DNA of 64,000 bases from Bradyrhizobium algeriense. GTDB lineage: Bacteria > Pseudomonadota > Alphaproteobacteria > Rhizobiales > Xanthobacteraceae. The stretch is taken from positions 4,650,001-4,714,000 of the forward strand of contig NZ_JAZHRV010000001.1 in the NCBI RefSeq assembly GCF_036924595.1. The letters run 5' to 3'. The position numbers and the translations under genes are program-made. Below, piece after piece: positions 41,829 to 50,860 of this stretch (position 1 is the first letter of the stretch; each line of letters begins with the position of its first letter). The notes under the pieces were generated by a model that had not been told where the DNA came from, did not search any database, and was given only the letters and a program-made list of their open reading frames with translations.

Positions 41829-41957
41829 TTCCTTCTCCCCTTGTGGGAGAAGGTGGCGCGCAGCGCCGGATGAGGGGTCTCTATCCGCGGAGAGAGACCC
41901 CTCACCTGTCGCCGAACTTCGTTCGGCGCCACCCTCTCCCACAAGGGGAGAGGGGAA
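41829..41957. repeat. Long imperfect inverted repeat (type 2 palindromic element)
   Basis: The outer arms (CTTCTCCCCTTGTGGGAGAA from 41832 and TCTCCCACAAGGGGAGAG near 41935-41953) are near-perfect inverted copies, including the flanking GGTGGCGC and GGCGCCACC. An inner pair, TGAGGGGTCTCT and AGAGAGACCCCTCA, sits around 41871-41904. The whole can form a cruciform or a bidirectional terminator between the convergent hydrolase and HtrA-like genes. Confidence 0.75.
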
Positions 41958-41982
41958 GCAGCGCCAGCTGATATAGTCCTTA

Positions 41983-43005
41983 CTACCTCCCCGCCGGCTT
42001 GCGCTCCACCGGATGGACGTCGATCGCGCGCAACCTTCCCATTCGCAGCACGTCCATCGCGAGCGTGCGGCCGATGCGGTCGCGGTCGAGGGCGCGGATC
42101 AGATCGTCGACGCCGTTGATTTCGATACCGTCCAACCTGATAACGACATCGCCGGGCAGCAGCCCCGCCTTCTCCGCCGGACTATCCGGCTCGATCTGCG
42201 CCAGCAGCGCGCCCATCTTGTTGTCGACGCCGGCGACCACCGCGTGACGCCGCGGGATCGGCGCGGTCTGTCCGGCGACGCCGATATAGGCGCGGCGGAC
42301 GTAGCCGTGACGGATGATCTCGGACAGCACGAACTGCGCGGTGTTGCTGGCGACCGCAAAGCAGATGCCCTGCGCGCCGTTGATGATCGCAGTATTGATG
42401 CCGATCACCTCAGATGCCGACGACACCAGCGGCCCGCCGGAATTGCCGGGATTGAGCGCGGCGTCGGTCTGGATCACGTCCTCAATGGTACGTCCGCTCA
42501 CCGAGCGGATGGATCGGCCGAGCGCCGACACCACGCCGGCTGTCACCGTCGATTCGAATCCGAGCGGATTGCCGATCGCGACCACGAGTTGGCCGCGGCG
42601 CAGGCTCTTGGAATTGCCCAGCGAGGCGTAGCGCAGATCGCGCGCGCCATCGGCCCGCAGCAGCGCGAGGTCGGTATCGGGATCGACACCCAACACATGC
42701 GCGTCGGTGACAAAGCCTTCGATGTCGCGCAGCCTGATCTCTTTCGATGACCCGACCACATGGCTGTTAGTCAGCACGAGACCATCGGGCGAGATCACGA
42801 TGCCGGAGCCAAGTCCGCCACGCTCACGCACGCTGCGCACCTTCGGCCCCGTCTCGACGCGCACGACGGCTGGGCCGACGCGCTCAGTCACGTCGATCAC
42901 GGCATTGGAATAGGCATCGAGCAAGACCCGGTCATTGTCCCGGGCAGGCTCGGCCGTTCGCGATGACGGCCCGTCATCGGCGATATCTGAGGTAAAATCC
43001 AACAT
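41983..43005 (-). CDS. HtrA/DegP-like serine protease with one PDZ domain, no export signal
   Basis: A 340-residue protein from ATG 43005, with AAGGA 8 bases upstream; ATG 43026 would add 7 residues. The trypsin-like triad is H82 (NSHVVG), D112 (DTDLALLR) and S189 (GNSGGP). One PDZ domain covers about residues 240-335 (KMGALLAQIEPDSPAEKAGLLPGDVVIRLDG). Most HtrA proteins are exported or anchored, but the N-terminus here (MLDFTSDIADDGPSSRTAEP) is hydrophilic with no signal peptide or membrane helix. It may act in the cytoplasm, or the real start may lie elsewhere. It is 80 bases downstream of the GMC small-subunit gene. Confidence 0.87.
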   Translation of the reverse strand: MLDFTSDIADDGPSSRTAEPARDNDRVLLDAYSNAVIDVTERVGPAVVRVETGPKVRSVRERGGLGSGIVISPDGLVLTNSHVVGSSKEIRLRDIEGFVTDAHVLGVDPDTDLALLRADGARDLRYASLGNSKSLRRGQLVVAIGNPLGFESTVTAGVVSALGRSIRSVSGRTIEDVIQTDAALNPGNSGGPLVSSASEVIGINTAIINGAQGICFAVASNTAQFVLSEIIRHGYVRRAYIGVAGQTAPIPRRHAVVAGVDNKMGALLAQIEPDSPAEKAGLLPGDVVIRLDGIEINGVDDLIRALDRDRIGRTLAMDVLRMGRLRAIDVHPVERKPAGR

Positions 43006-43085
43006 GGCGAGATTCCTTCGGCTCATCAGATGGTGGCCGGGAACCGTATGCGCAAGATGTCCGCGTTCGCCGCAAGGCTGGCCTG

Positions 43086-43550
43086 CTACGGCGCCCGCCT
43101 GAGCGTCCCCGACCTTGCCCTGACCGGATCGAGCAGCGCCCAGTCACCCTCCTCCAGCGTGTAGCCCCTGGGGAATGGTGCGCGAAGCTCCAACCCGAGC
43201 GAGCGCAACACCCGGTCGTCACGGTAATAGCATTGCAGCACGACGCGGACGAGCGTCGCTGCCGCGGCGCCTCCGGTGGCACGGAACTCGTTCGCTATCG
43301 CCTCGCGCCTGGCCGTATCGAGTTCGGCCAGGGGCTGGCCGGCGAGACGCGCGAGATGATCGAGCGCCTGCTTGACCCGCGCGGTGTCGCGGCCGAGCGT
43401 CGCCAGCATGTCGGCCTGGATCGCGGGATCGTCCGCGCCGGGCACGTTGTACTCGTCGCTGGCGGGAACGATCATCGCAGCGACGGTGCGGAGATCATCG
43501 CGTTGCGCCGAGGTCAGTTGATTTGCTGGGGACATGTTTGCTGCGGACAT
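43086..43550 (-). CDS. Gluconate 2-dehydrogenase subunit 3 family protein
   Basis: A 154-residue protein of the small-subunit family that accompanies FAD-dependent GMC dehydrogenases. Landmarks are LTSAQRDDLRTVAAMIVPASDEYNVPGADDP and the C-terminal tail RVVLQCYYRDDRVLRSLGLE, FPRGYTLEEGDW. Start ATG 43550 lies 7 bases after the GMC stop. No twin-arginine signal is present, although related subunits sometimes carry one for co-export. The cytochrome subunit often found with such pairs is absent here. Confidence 0.82.
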   Translation of the reverse strand: MSAANMSPANQLTSAQRDDLRTVAAMIVPASDEYNVPGADDPAIQADMLATLGRDTARVKQALDHLARLAGQPLAELDTARREAIANEFRATGGAAAATLVRVVLQCYYRDDRVLRSLGLELRAPFPRGYTLEEGDWALLDPVRARSGTLRRAP

Positions 43551-43557
43551 GGCGGTC

Positions 43558-45156
43558 TCAATCGAAGAGGTTGGCAAGGCGTTGTTTCATCTGGTCGGCG
43601 ACATAGAGCGCGATCGCCTGGATGGTCGAGGTCGGGTTCACGCCGCCTGATGTCACGAACACGCTGCCATCGACAATGAAGAGATTCTTCACATCGTGCG
43701 AGCGGCCCCATTCGTTGACCACGGAGCGCGCGGGATCAGTGCCCATCCGCGCGGTGCCGAGCAGATGCCAGCCGCCCCACGGAATCGGGTTGTTGATGCA
43801 GATATCGGTGGCGCCGGCGGTTTCGAGAATCTCGCGGCCGCGCGCCAGTCCATGCTCCATCATCTTCCGGCTGTTCTCGCTGATCGTGTAGTCGATCTTC
43901 GGCGCGGGAATGCCGTGGCCGTCCTTCAGCACGGGATCGAGCGTGACGCGGTTATGCTCCTCGGGCAGATCCTCGCAGATCGCGGAGACCGCAAGCCGAT
44001 GGCCGTTGAGCCTGCGGAACACGCGGTGATGATCCGCGCCCCACGGCAAAATGCCTTTCTGCTCGCTCGCCACCGCTTCGAACACGGGCCCTGCACCGCG
44101 GCCGAACTGGATGCCGTAGCCGCGGACGAAGCCGCGCGACAGGTCGGTGTCGTAAAACTCCTTGCTCCAGAGGCACGTCGGCGGCGCGCGGTTACTGTCG
44201 GTCGGCTCCTTCACAAAACCGTAGATCTGCGCATAGGGATGAAACATCAGGTTCTTGCCGACTAGGCCGGATGAATTGGCCAGCCCATTCGGGAAGCGGC
44301 CGGAGACCGAGTTCAAGAGCAGCCGCGGCGTACCGACGCCGTTGCAGGCGATGATGACGACCTCGGCCGGCTGGAACTGCTCGACGCCGTCCTTGTCGTA
44401 ATAGACAACGCCCGAGGCCATGCCGTGCTCGTTGGTCAGGATCTCGCGCACGCGGCAATGGGTCTTGAGCTCGACGCCGGCGCGGATCGCGTGCGGCCAA
44501 TAGGTGATGTCGGTGGAGGCCTTTGCGCCTTGCGCGCAGGCCGGCGTGCAATGGCCGAGATTGATGCAGCGCGCCCTCCCCTCGTAATCCATCGTCGCGA
44601 CCGTGGTGTCCGACGGCCACCAGTGCCAGCCGAGCTTGTTCATCGCCTTGCCGATCAGTGGGCCGGAAAGCCCGAGCGGCTGCGGCGGCATCGGCGGGTG
44701 CGTCAGCGGCGAAAGCGGATCGCCTGATAGCCCCGAGACGCCCATCATCCGGTCGTTCTCTTCGAAGAACGGGGTGAGTGCGTCGTAATCGATCGGCCAG
44801 TCATCAGCGACGCCATCGAGCGTCTTCACCTTGAAATCGGAGGGATGCAACCGAGGCCAATGCGCGGTGTACATCACCGTCGAGCCGCCGACGCCGTTGA
44901 AGTTCACGACCTTGATCGGCGAGTTGTCGTCGTTAACAGGATAGTCCTCGGGCCGGCCGCGGATGTTCGGGCTGCTCGACCAATCGCCGTAGAATTTTGC
45001 TTCCCAGTCGCGCCCCGTGCTCGGATATTCCGACGGGTTCATCCAGCCCCCCTGGTCGAGGCAGAGAATGTGCATCTTGGTGTCGGCCAGGCTCCATGCC
45101 ACCGCCGCGCCGGACGCGCCGGCGCCGATGATCAGGACGTCAACGGGATCATTCAT
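43558..45156 (-). CDS. GMC family FAD-dependent oxidoreductase (large dehydrogenase subunit)
   Basis: A 532-residue flavoprotein from ATG 45156. The FAD-binding motif is VLIIGAGASGAA (residues about 7-18). GMC landmarks include GVGGSTVMYTAHWPRL, CNGVGTPRLLLNS, the active-site region WHLLGTARMGTDP with a histidine, and the C-terminal FIVDGSVFVTSGGVNPTSTIQAIAL. A CINLGHCTPACAQGAK segment with three cysteines is typical for the gluconate/alcohol dehydrogenase subgroup. It oxidises an alcohol or sugar acid; the substrate is unknown. The small subunit gene follows directly. It diverges from the Baeyer-Villiger gene. Confidence 0.88.
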   Translation of the reverse strand: MNDPVDVLIIGAGASGAAVAWSLADTKMHILCLDQGGWMNPSEYPSTGRDWEAKFYGDWSSSPNIRGRPEDYPVNDDNSPIKVVNFNGVGGSTVMYTAHWPRLHPSDFKVKTLDGVADDWPIDYDALTPFFEENDRMMGVSGLSGDPLSPLTHPPMPPQPLGLSGPLIGKAMNKLGWHWWPSDTTVATMDYEGRARCINLGHCTPACAQGAKASTDITYWPHAIRAGVELKTHCRVREILTNEHGMASGVVYYDKDGVEQFQPAEVVIIACNGVGTPRLLLNSVSGRFPNGLANSSGLVGKNLMFHPYAQIYGFVKEPTDSNRAPPTCLWSKEFYDTDLSRGFVRGYGIQFGRGAGPVFEAVASEQKGILPWGADHHRVFRRLNGHRLAVSAICEDLPEEHNRVTLDPVLKDGHGIPAPKIDYTISENSRKMMEHGLARGREILETAGATDICINNPIPWGGWHLLGTARMGTDPARSVVNEWGRSHDVKNLFIVDGSVFVTSGGVNPTSTIQAIALYVADQMKQRLANLFD

Positions 45157-45337
45157 TGTGGTTCGCTTCGCTCCCTGAACTACGTCGCCTAAGGGCGATC
45201 TCGGCTTCACGATAGGGGCAGATGCGGCCGGCAGTAAAGCTGCGTGAGGCGGGCTTGGTCGGACAAACCTGCAACCCTGCCGCGCCTCGATACCGGTTTG
45301 TTCGCGGCGGCAAGACGGGATAGCCTTGCACCAAACC

Positions 45338-46954
45338 ATGAGCACAGGAGCGACGCCGATTCCGGACTACGACGCCATCATCATCGGCGCGGGCATGTCG
45401 GGCCTGTACCAGCTCTACCGGCTGCGCGAACAGGGTTTTCGCGTGCGCGTGTTCGAGGCGGGTACCGACGTCGGCGGCACCTGGTATTGGAACCGCTATC
45501 CCGGCGCGCGCTTCGATTCCGAAAGCTACTCCTACGGCTATTCGTTCTCCCGGGAGTTGCTGGCCGAATGGGAGTGGTCGGAGCATTTCGCCGGCCAGCC
45601 GGAGACGCTGCGCTATCTCAATTATGTCGCCGACAAGTTCGACCTGCGCCGCAATATCCAGTTTCGCAGCCGGGTGACGGCAGCGGTTTACGATGAGGGC
45701 TCGCGAAGCTGGAGCGTTACGCTCGAAGACGGCAGCCGCTTCAACACCCGGTTCCTGATCACGGCGATCGGCCCGCTGTCGACCCCTACATTGCCGCGGA
45801 TCGAGGGACGCGACGATTTCAAGGGCGCGTCGTTTCACACCGCGCGATGGCCGAAGGAGCCCGTCGATTTCACCGGCAAGCGCGTCGCCGTGATCGGCAC
45901 CGGCGCGACCGGCGTGCAGACCATCCAGACCATTGCGAGCCAAGTCGGCCATCTCACCGTGTTCCAGCGCACGCCGAACTGGTGTGCGCCGCTGCACAAC
46001 GGCAAGATCGACGCCGAGACGCAAGCGAAGATCAAGGCAGGCTATCCGGAGATGTTCGCCCGGTGCCAGGAGACCTTTGCCTGCTTCCTGCATACGCCGG
46101 ACCCGCGCGGCGCATTCGAGGTGTCGGATGAGGAGCGCGAGGCGTTTTATGAAAAGCTCTATGGCGAGCGCGGCTTCGGCATCTGGCAGGGCAATTTCCG
46201 CGACATCCTGATCGACCGCAAGGCGAACGCGACGATCTCCGATTTTGTCGCGCGCAAGATTCGGCAGCGGGTGAAGAACCAAGCGGTGGCGGAGAAGCTG
46301 ATTCCAAGGAATCACGGTTTTGGTACCCGCCGACTGCCGCTCGAGACCTTCTATTACGAGGTCTATAATCAGGACAATGTCGAGCTGGTCGACATCACGG
46401 AAACGCCGATCGAGCGCATTACGCCTGAGGGCATCAGGACCAGCGAGAGGGAATACGAATTCGACATCGTCATTTATGCCACCGGCTTCGACGCCATCAC
46501 CGGCAGCTTCGACAAGATCGATTTTCGGGGCGCCGGCGGCGCGCGACTGAAGGACAAATGGAGACAAGGGCCGGAGACGTATCTCGGCATCATGGTCCAT
46601 GAATTTCCGAACATGCTGATGCTGATGGGGCCGCACACTGCGCTCGGCAATATTCCGCGCAGCATCGAATACAGCGTCGACTGGGTGACGGGGCTCATTC
46701 GTTTCGCGATGGAAAGGAAGCTGACGCGGCTGGAGGCGACGCCGGAGGGTGTTGCCTCCTGGACCGATCACGTGAAAGCGCTCGGCGTCGGGCTGTTGTC
46801 CAACGAGGTCAACTCCTGGATGACCGGCATAAATTCCAACGTCGAAGGCAAGCAGACGCGCATCGTCGCCCGCTACAGCGGCAGCGCGCCGGCGTATCGC
46901 GCAAGGTGCGACGAGGTGGCGGCGAAGGGGTATGATGAGTTGCGGCTGGGGTAG
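45338..46954 (+). CDS. Baeyer-Villiger type flavin monooxygenase
   Basis: A 538-residue FAD/NADPH monooxygenase. The first Rossmann motif is IIIGAGMSG (residues about 14-22). The Baeyer-Villiger fingerprint FxGxxxHTxxW is present as FKGASFHTARWP (161-172), and the second Rossmann motif is VIGTGATGVQ (about 187). IYATGFDAITG matches the ATG motif. Such enzymes insert oxygen next to a ketone, giving an ester or lactone; cyclohexanone and related ketones are typical substrates. A neighbouring GMC alcohol dehydrogenase, divergently placed, could supply ketones (inference). Start ATG 45338 is preferred; TTG 45326 is the alternative. Confidence 0.9.
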   Translation: MSTGATPIPDYDAIIIGAGMSGLYQLYRLREQGFRVRVFEAGTDVGGTWYWNRYPGARFDSESYSYGYSFSRELLAEWEWSEHFAGQPETLRYLNYVADKFDLRRNIQFRSRVTAAVYDEGSRSWSVTLEDGSRFNTRFLITAIGPLSTPTLPRIEGRDDFKGASFHTARWPKEPVDFTGKRVAVIGTGATGVQTIQTIASQVGHLTVFQRTPNWCAPLHNGKIDAETQAKIKAGYPEMFARCQETFACFLHTPDPRGAFEVSDEEREAFYEKLYGERGFGIWQGNFRDILIDRKANATISDFVARKIRQRVKNQAVAEKLIPRNHGFGTRRLPLETFYYEVYNQDNVELVDITETPIERITPEGIRTSEREYEFDIVIYATGFDAITGSFDKIDFRGAGGARLKDKWRQGPETYLGIMVHEFPNMLMLMGPHTALGNIPRSIEYSVDWVTGLIRFAMERKLTRLEATPEGVASWTDHVKALGVGLLSNEVNSWMTGINSNVEGKQTRIVARYSGSAPAYRARCDEVAAKGYDELRLG

Positions 46955-47332
46955 CGGTTGACGCGCGCGGCCTAGCCGTCCGACGCCCTGTCATACCCCG
47001 CGAAGGCGGGGTATCCAATACGCCGCGGCTTATCGGTTCTATCATTGCCGTCTCTGGAATGCTGGATCGTCCGCCCCAGTGCGCAATTGCGCACAAGGCG
47101 GACGATGACGGCTGCGGGGATGACGGCCTTGCAGCCGTCCACCGTCATTGCGAGCGCAGCGAAGCAATCCATAGTGCCGCAAGTGGAAACGTGGATTGCT
47201 TCGCTTCGCTCGCAATGACGCCGAGAATCCGTAGGGTGGGCAAAGCGTAGCGTGCCCACCATTCACGGCAATCGTTGCGGATAGATGGTGGGCACGGCGC
47301 TGACGCGCCTTTGCCCGCCCTACGGCTCTCCG
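46955..47332. repeat. Intergenic mosaic of three repeat elements
   Basis: This 378-base gap has no gene. It holds, in order: an element with CATACCCCGCGAAGGCGGGG and a downstream GGCGGACGATGACGG (about 46990-47110); a type 3 repeat that starts with GTCATTGCGAGCGCAGCGAA and closes with TTCGCTCGCAATGAC (47143-47219), copies of which are at 52315-52414 and 56119-56226; and a type 4 repeat with GTAGGGTGGGCAAAGCG and TTTGCCCGCCCTAC arms (47230-47325), copied at 59467-59560. All are palindromic, and the region separates convergent genes. Confidence 0.75.
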
Positions 47333-50300
47333 TTACCACGCATCAATACACGGCCGCTTCTTGGTCGCGCGCACTTCCGGCTTCGGCACCGAGCGCAGGC
47401 CGGCCATGATCCACTGCCGCGTGTCGGCGGGATCGATCACCTCGTCGATCTCCAGCACAGAGGCGATCGAGACCGCCTTGCCGTTGGCGTAGAGTTCGTC
47501 GACCTTGGCCTGGTAGTATTCCTCGCGCTCGACGGGGTCTTCGATCGCTTCCATCTCCTTGCGGAAGCCGAGCCGGACATAGCCTTCCAGCCCCATGCCG
47601 CCGAACTCGCCGGTCGGCCAGGCCACCGTGAAGAAGGAGGCGTGGAAGCCGCCGCCGATCATGGATTGCGCGCCTAAGCCATAACCCTTGCGCAGCACGA
47701 TGCCGAACAGCGGCACGGTGAGGCTGGCGCCGGTCACGAACATGCGCGCGACATGGCGCACGATCGCGGTCTTCTCGGCTTCGGGACCGACCATGAAGCC
47801 CGGCGTATCGCACAGCGATAGTATTGGAATGTCGAAGGCATCGCAGAGCTGCATGAAGCGCGCGGCCTTGTCGCCGGCCGGCGCATCGATCGCGCCGCCG
47901 AGATGCTTTGGATTGTTGGCGATCAGGCCGAACGGCTTTCCTTCGATGCGGATGAAGGCGGTGATCATGCCGACGCCAAAATCCCGGCGGATTTCCAGCA
48001 CCGAACCTTCGTCCGCAAGAAGATCGATGACGGTCCTGATATCATAGACCCGCAGGCGGTTTTCCGGGATCGCCCGCCGCAACAGGCGCTGATCCGGCGC
48101 CTTCCAGTCGGTAACCGCGCCCTGGAAGTACGACAGATATTTTTGCGCAGCAGCCGTCGCTTCCGCCTCATCCTCGACAAGGATGTCGATGACGCCGTTC
48201 GGCGACTGGAACGACACCGGCCCCACTTCGGCCGGATGATAGACGCCGAGGCCGCCGCCTTCGATCATCGCGGGGCCGCCCATGCCGATCGACGCGTTCA
48301 TCGTCGCGATGATGACATCGCAACAGCCGAGCATCGCGGCGTTGCCGGCGAAGCAATAGCCGGAGACAACGCCGATGACGGGCACCAGGCCGGAGAGTTT
48401 TGCGAATTGCACGAAAGACGGCCCGTCGAGGCCGGTCATGCCGAGCCGGTCGGTGTCGCCGGGACGGCCGCCGCCGCCTTCGGCGTAAAACACCAGCGGC
48501 ATCCGCCATTGCTCGGCAAGGCCCAGCATGCGGTCGATCTTCTTGTGGTTCATATGCCCTTGCGTGCCGGCCAGCACGGTGTAGTCGTAGGCAATCACCA
48601 TGCAGCGCGCGGCATCCGCACCAAATTTTTCCGCGTTCACGGTGGCGACGCCGGAGATCAGGCCGTCGGCAGGCGTGTTGCGGATGAGGTCGTCGACCGC
48701 GCGCCGCCGGCGCTGGGCGGCGATGGCGAGCGAGCCGTATTCGACGAACGAACCTTCATCGACGAGTTGCGCGATGTTTTCCCGTGCGGTGCGCTGGTTG
48801 GTCTTGCGGCGGCGCTCGACCGACGCCGGGCGGTTTTCATCCAGTGTAATGGCGTGGCGCTCGATCAGTTCGGCGAGATCGGGCCGGATGTGATCGAGGT
48901 CGACGTCCTCTTCCTCGGCCACATCATGGGCGTCGATCTCGGCAGGCTCCAGATAGAGGATCGCCTCGTCCTGCATCAGCGTCACGCCGGCTTCCGCCGC
49001 GACCTTCGTCACCCTGCCGCCATGCGGCGCCGTCACCAGATGCTCCATCTTCATGGATTCCAGCACGGCGATCTGCTGGCCGGGGCGAACGAGGTCCCCT
49101 TCCCTGACATCGACAGCCACGATCGTACCCTGCAGCGGCGCGGGAACGGGCTCTGAGCCTGCCGGTCCCGATCCGGCAGCCGCGGCTTCCGATATGGGCG
49201 CGCTGTCGTCGGCCGCGACGCCGGATTCGATCAGCGCCGCCTCGGCGGTCGCTTTGGCTTCGCCGACGAGATCAGCGACATGGGCCTCGATGAAGCCGGT
49301 GCTGACGCGGTTCTCGACAAAATCCGGATGCACCAAAATCGCCGCCAGGAAGGGAATGTTGGTGGCAACGCCGCCGATGCGGAACTCGCGCAGCGTCCGC
49401 GTCGCCTTGTGCACGACGTCGGTCCAGTTGCCACCCGGCGAATGCACGATGACCTTGGCGAGCAGCGAGTCGAAGGCGGTGCTGGTGCGGTATCCCGAAT
49501 AGCCAAATGTATCGACGCGAACGCCGGGGCCAGACGGCAGGTCGAACAGCGCCAGCGTCCCGCCGGTGGGCTTTGTCCCGCCGGTCTCGTCCATCACCTC
49601 CATGTTGACGCGGAGCTGCATCGCAAAGCCGCGCGGCCTTGGGATATAGGCCTGCGCCAGACCGAGCGAACCCAGCGTGGCGCCGGCCGCGACCGCGAGC
49701 TGCGACTGCACGAGATCGAGGCCGAGCACCTCCTCGGTGACGGTATGCTCGACCTGGAGCCGCGGATTGGCCTCGATGAAGGCGAACGCCTGATCGCTGG
49801 TTTTGGCGTCGTTATCGACGAGGAATTCGAAGGTGCCGAGGTTGTCGTAGTTGGCGGCGGCGGCGAGTTCCTTGGCGGCGTCGATGATGCGCCCGCGCAA
49901 GGCGTCGTTGAGCGACGGGCTCGGCGCGACCTCGATGAGTTTCTGGTTGCGGCGCTGGATGGTGCATTCACGCTCCCAGAGATGGCTGATGGCGCCGTAG
50001 TGGTCGCAGATGATCTGCACCTCGATGTGGCGGGCGTTGCGGATCAGGTGCTCGACATAGACGCCGTCGCTGCCGAAGGCCGCCATCGCCTCGGACTGGC
50101 AGCGCGCATAGGCCTCCTCCAGCTTGCCCGTGTCGTCGACGATGCGCATGCCGCGGCCGCCGCCGCCGGCGATCGCCTTGATCATGATGGCGCCGCCGGG
50201 CCCTAAAGATTCCAGGAAGGCCCTTGCCTCTTCCAGGCTGGTCGGCCCGCTGGTGCCCTCGATGATGGGCACGCCGCATTGTTTGGCCAGCGCCTTCGCC

Positions 50301-50653
50301 TGCGCCTTGTCGCCAAACAGGTCGAGCGCCTCCGGCGACGGCCCGACAAAGACGATGCTTTCCTCGATGCAGCGCCGGGCGAGCGCGGCGTTCTCGCTGA
50401 GGAAGCCATAGCCTGGGTGCACCGCCTCGCATCCGGTCGCCTTGGCGGCCGATATCACGGCCTCGATGTCGAGATAGGCCCGCGCGCCGCGGCCGGGGAT
50501 TTCGCAGGCCGCGTCGGCGGCGCGGACATGCAGCGATTGCGCATCGTCGGCGGAATGGATCGCTACGGTAGCAAGGCCGGCGTCGCCCGCCGCGCGGGCG
50601 ATGCGGATGGCGATCTCGCCACGGTTGGCGATCAGCAGCTTGTGGAAGGACAT
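47333..50653 (-). CDS. Single-chain biotin-dependent acyl-CoA carboxylase (long-chain acyl-CoA carboxylase type)
   Basis: A 1106-residue protein holding all carboxylase activities. Residues 1 to about 455 are biotin carboxylase (IANRGEIAIRIARAAGD, AIAGGGGRGMRIV, ANPRLQVEHTVTEE). Residues about 505-590 are the biotin carrier domain with K535 in ESMKMEH. Residues about 600-1106 are the carboxyltransferase (beta part with GGGGRPGDTD and GYCFAGNAAML, alpha part with CDTPGFMVGPEAEKTA and GGGFHASFFTVAWPTGEFGGMGLEG). This order is that of single-chain long-chain acyl-CoA carboxylases. It carboxylates an acyl-CoA; chain length cannot be read. The gene is 207 bases downstream of an amidohydrolase gene on the same strand, probably under its own promoter. 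Confidence 0.9.
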   Translation of the reverse strand: MSFHKLLIANRGEIAIRIARAAGDAGLATVAIHSADDAQSLHVRAADAACEIPGRGARAYLDIEAVISAAKATGCEAVHPGYGFLSENAALARRCIEESIVFVGPSPEALDLFGDKAQAKALAKQCGVPIIEGTSGPTSLEEARAFLESLGPGGAIMIKAIAGGGGRGMRIVDDTGKLEEAYARCQSEAMAAFGSDGVYVEHLIRNARHIEVQIICDHYGAISHLWERECTIQRRNQKLIEVAPSPSLNDALRGRIIDAAKELAAAANYDNLGTFEFLVDNDAKTSDQAFAFIEANPRLQVEHTVTEEVLGLDLVQSQLAVAAGATLGSLGLAQAYIPRPRGFAMQLRVNMEVMDETGGTKPTGGTLALFDLPSGPGVRVDTFGYSGYRTSTAFDSLLAKVIVHSPGGNWTDVVHKATRTLREFRIGGVATNIPFLAAILVHPDFVENRVSTGFIEAHVADLVGEAKATAEAALIESGVAADDSAPISEAAAAGSGPAGSEPVPAPLQGTIVAVDVREGDLVRPGQQIAVLESMKMEHLVTAPHGGRVTKVAAEAGVTLMQDEAILYLEPAEIDAHDVAEEEDVDLDHIRPDLAELIERHAITLDENRPASVERRRKTNQRTARENIAQLVDEGSFVEYGSLAIAAQRRRRAVDDLIRNTPADGLISGVATVNAEKFGADAARCMVIAYDYTVLAGTQGHMNHKKIDRMLGLAEQWRMPLVFYAEGGGGRPGDTDRLGMTGLDGPSFVQFAKLSGLVPVIGVVSGYCFAGNAAMLGCCDVIIATMNASIGMGGPAMIEGGGLGVYHPAEVGPVSFQSPNGVIDILVEDEAEATAAAQKYLSYFQGAVTDWKAPDQRLLRRAIPENRLRVYDIRTVIDLLADEGSVLEIRRDFGVGMITAFIRIEGKPFGLIANNPKHLGGAIDAPAGDKAARFMQLCDAFDIPILSLCDTPGFMVGPEAEKTAIVRHVARMFVTGASLTVPLFGIVLRKGYGLGAQSMIGGGFHASFFTVAWPTGEFGGMGLEGYVRLGFRKEMEAIEDPVEREEYYQAKVDELYANGKAVSIASVLEIDEVIDPADTRQWIMAGLRSVPKPEVRATKKRPCIDAW

Positions 50654-50860
50654 TGACGTTTCCGTTCAGGCACCGGCGCGAAATGAACGGGTGACCGGCT
50701 CACCTCGCCCCCGCGTGCTTCCCCATACACCAACGGCAGCGCGATACGGCCGCGGTTCGATTTCTTGTTGCTGAACATGAAACCTTTGCCGGGATTCTGT
50801 GCAAGTGGAATTTCGTTCCACATCACGGAATTCACACAGCAGGATGAGGCGCTTAGCGCG

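Noticed and set aside
37559..41944. Open reading frame of 1461 codons on the minus strand, opposite nicB, pncB, metY and the hydrolase
   Set aside because: It has no family pattern, crosses four well-supported plus-strand genes, and its length follows from the strong GC third-position bias.
47230..47325. Possible small ORFs and a CRISPR-like repeat in the 46955-47332 gap
   Set aside because: The repeats are palindromic, not evenly spaced, and match dispersed copies elsewhere in the window; no spacers or cas genes are present.
47903..49156. Open reading frame of 417 codons on the plus strand inside the carboxylase
   Set aside because: Shadow of the carboxyltransferase coding frame; no recognisable domain or ribosome site.
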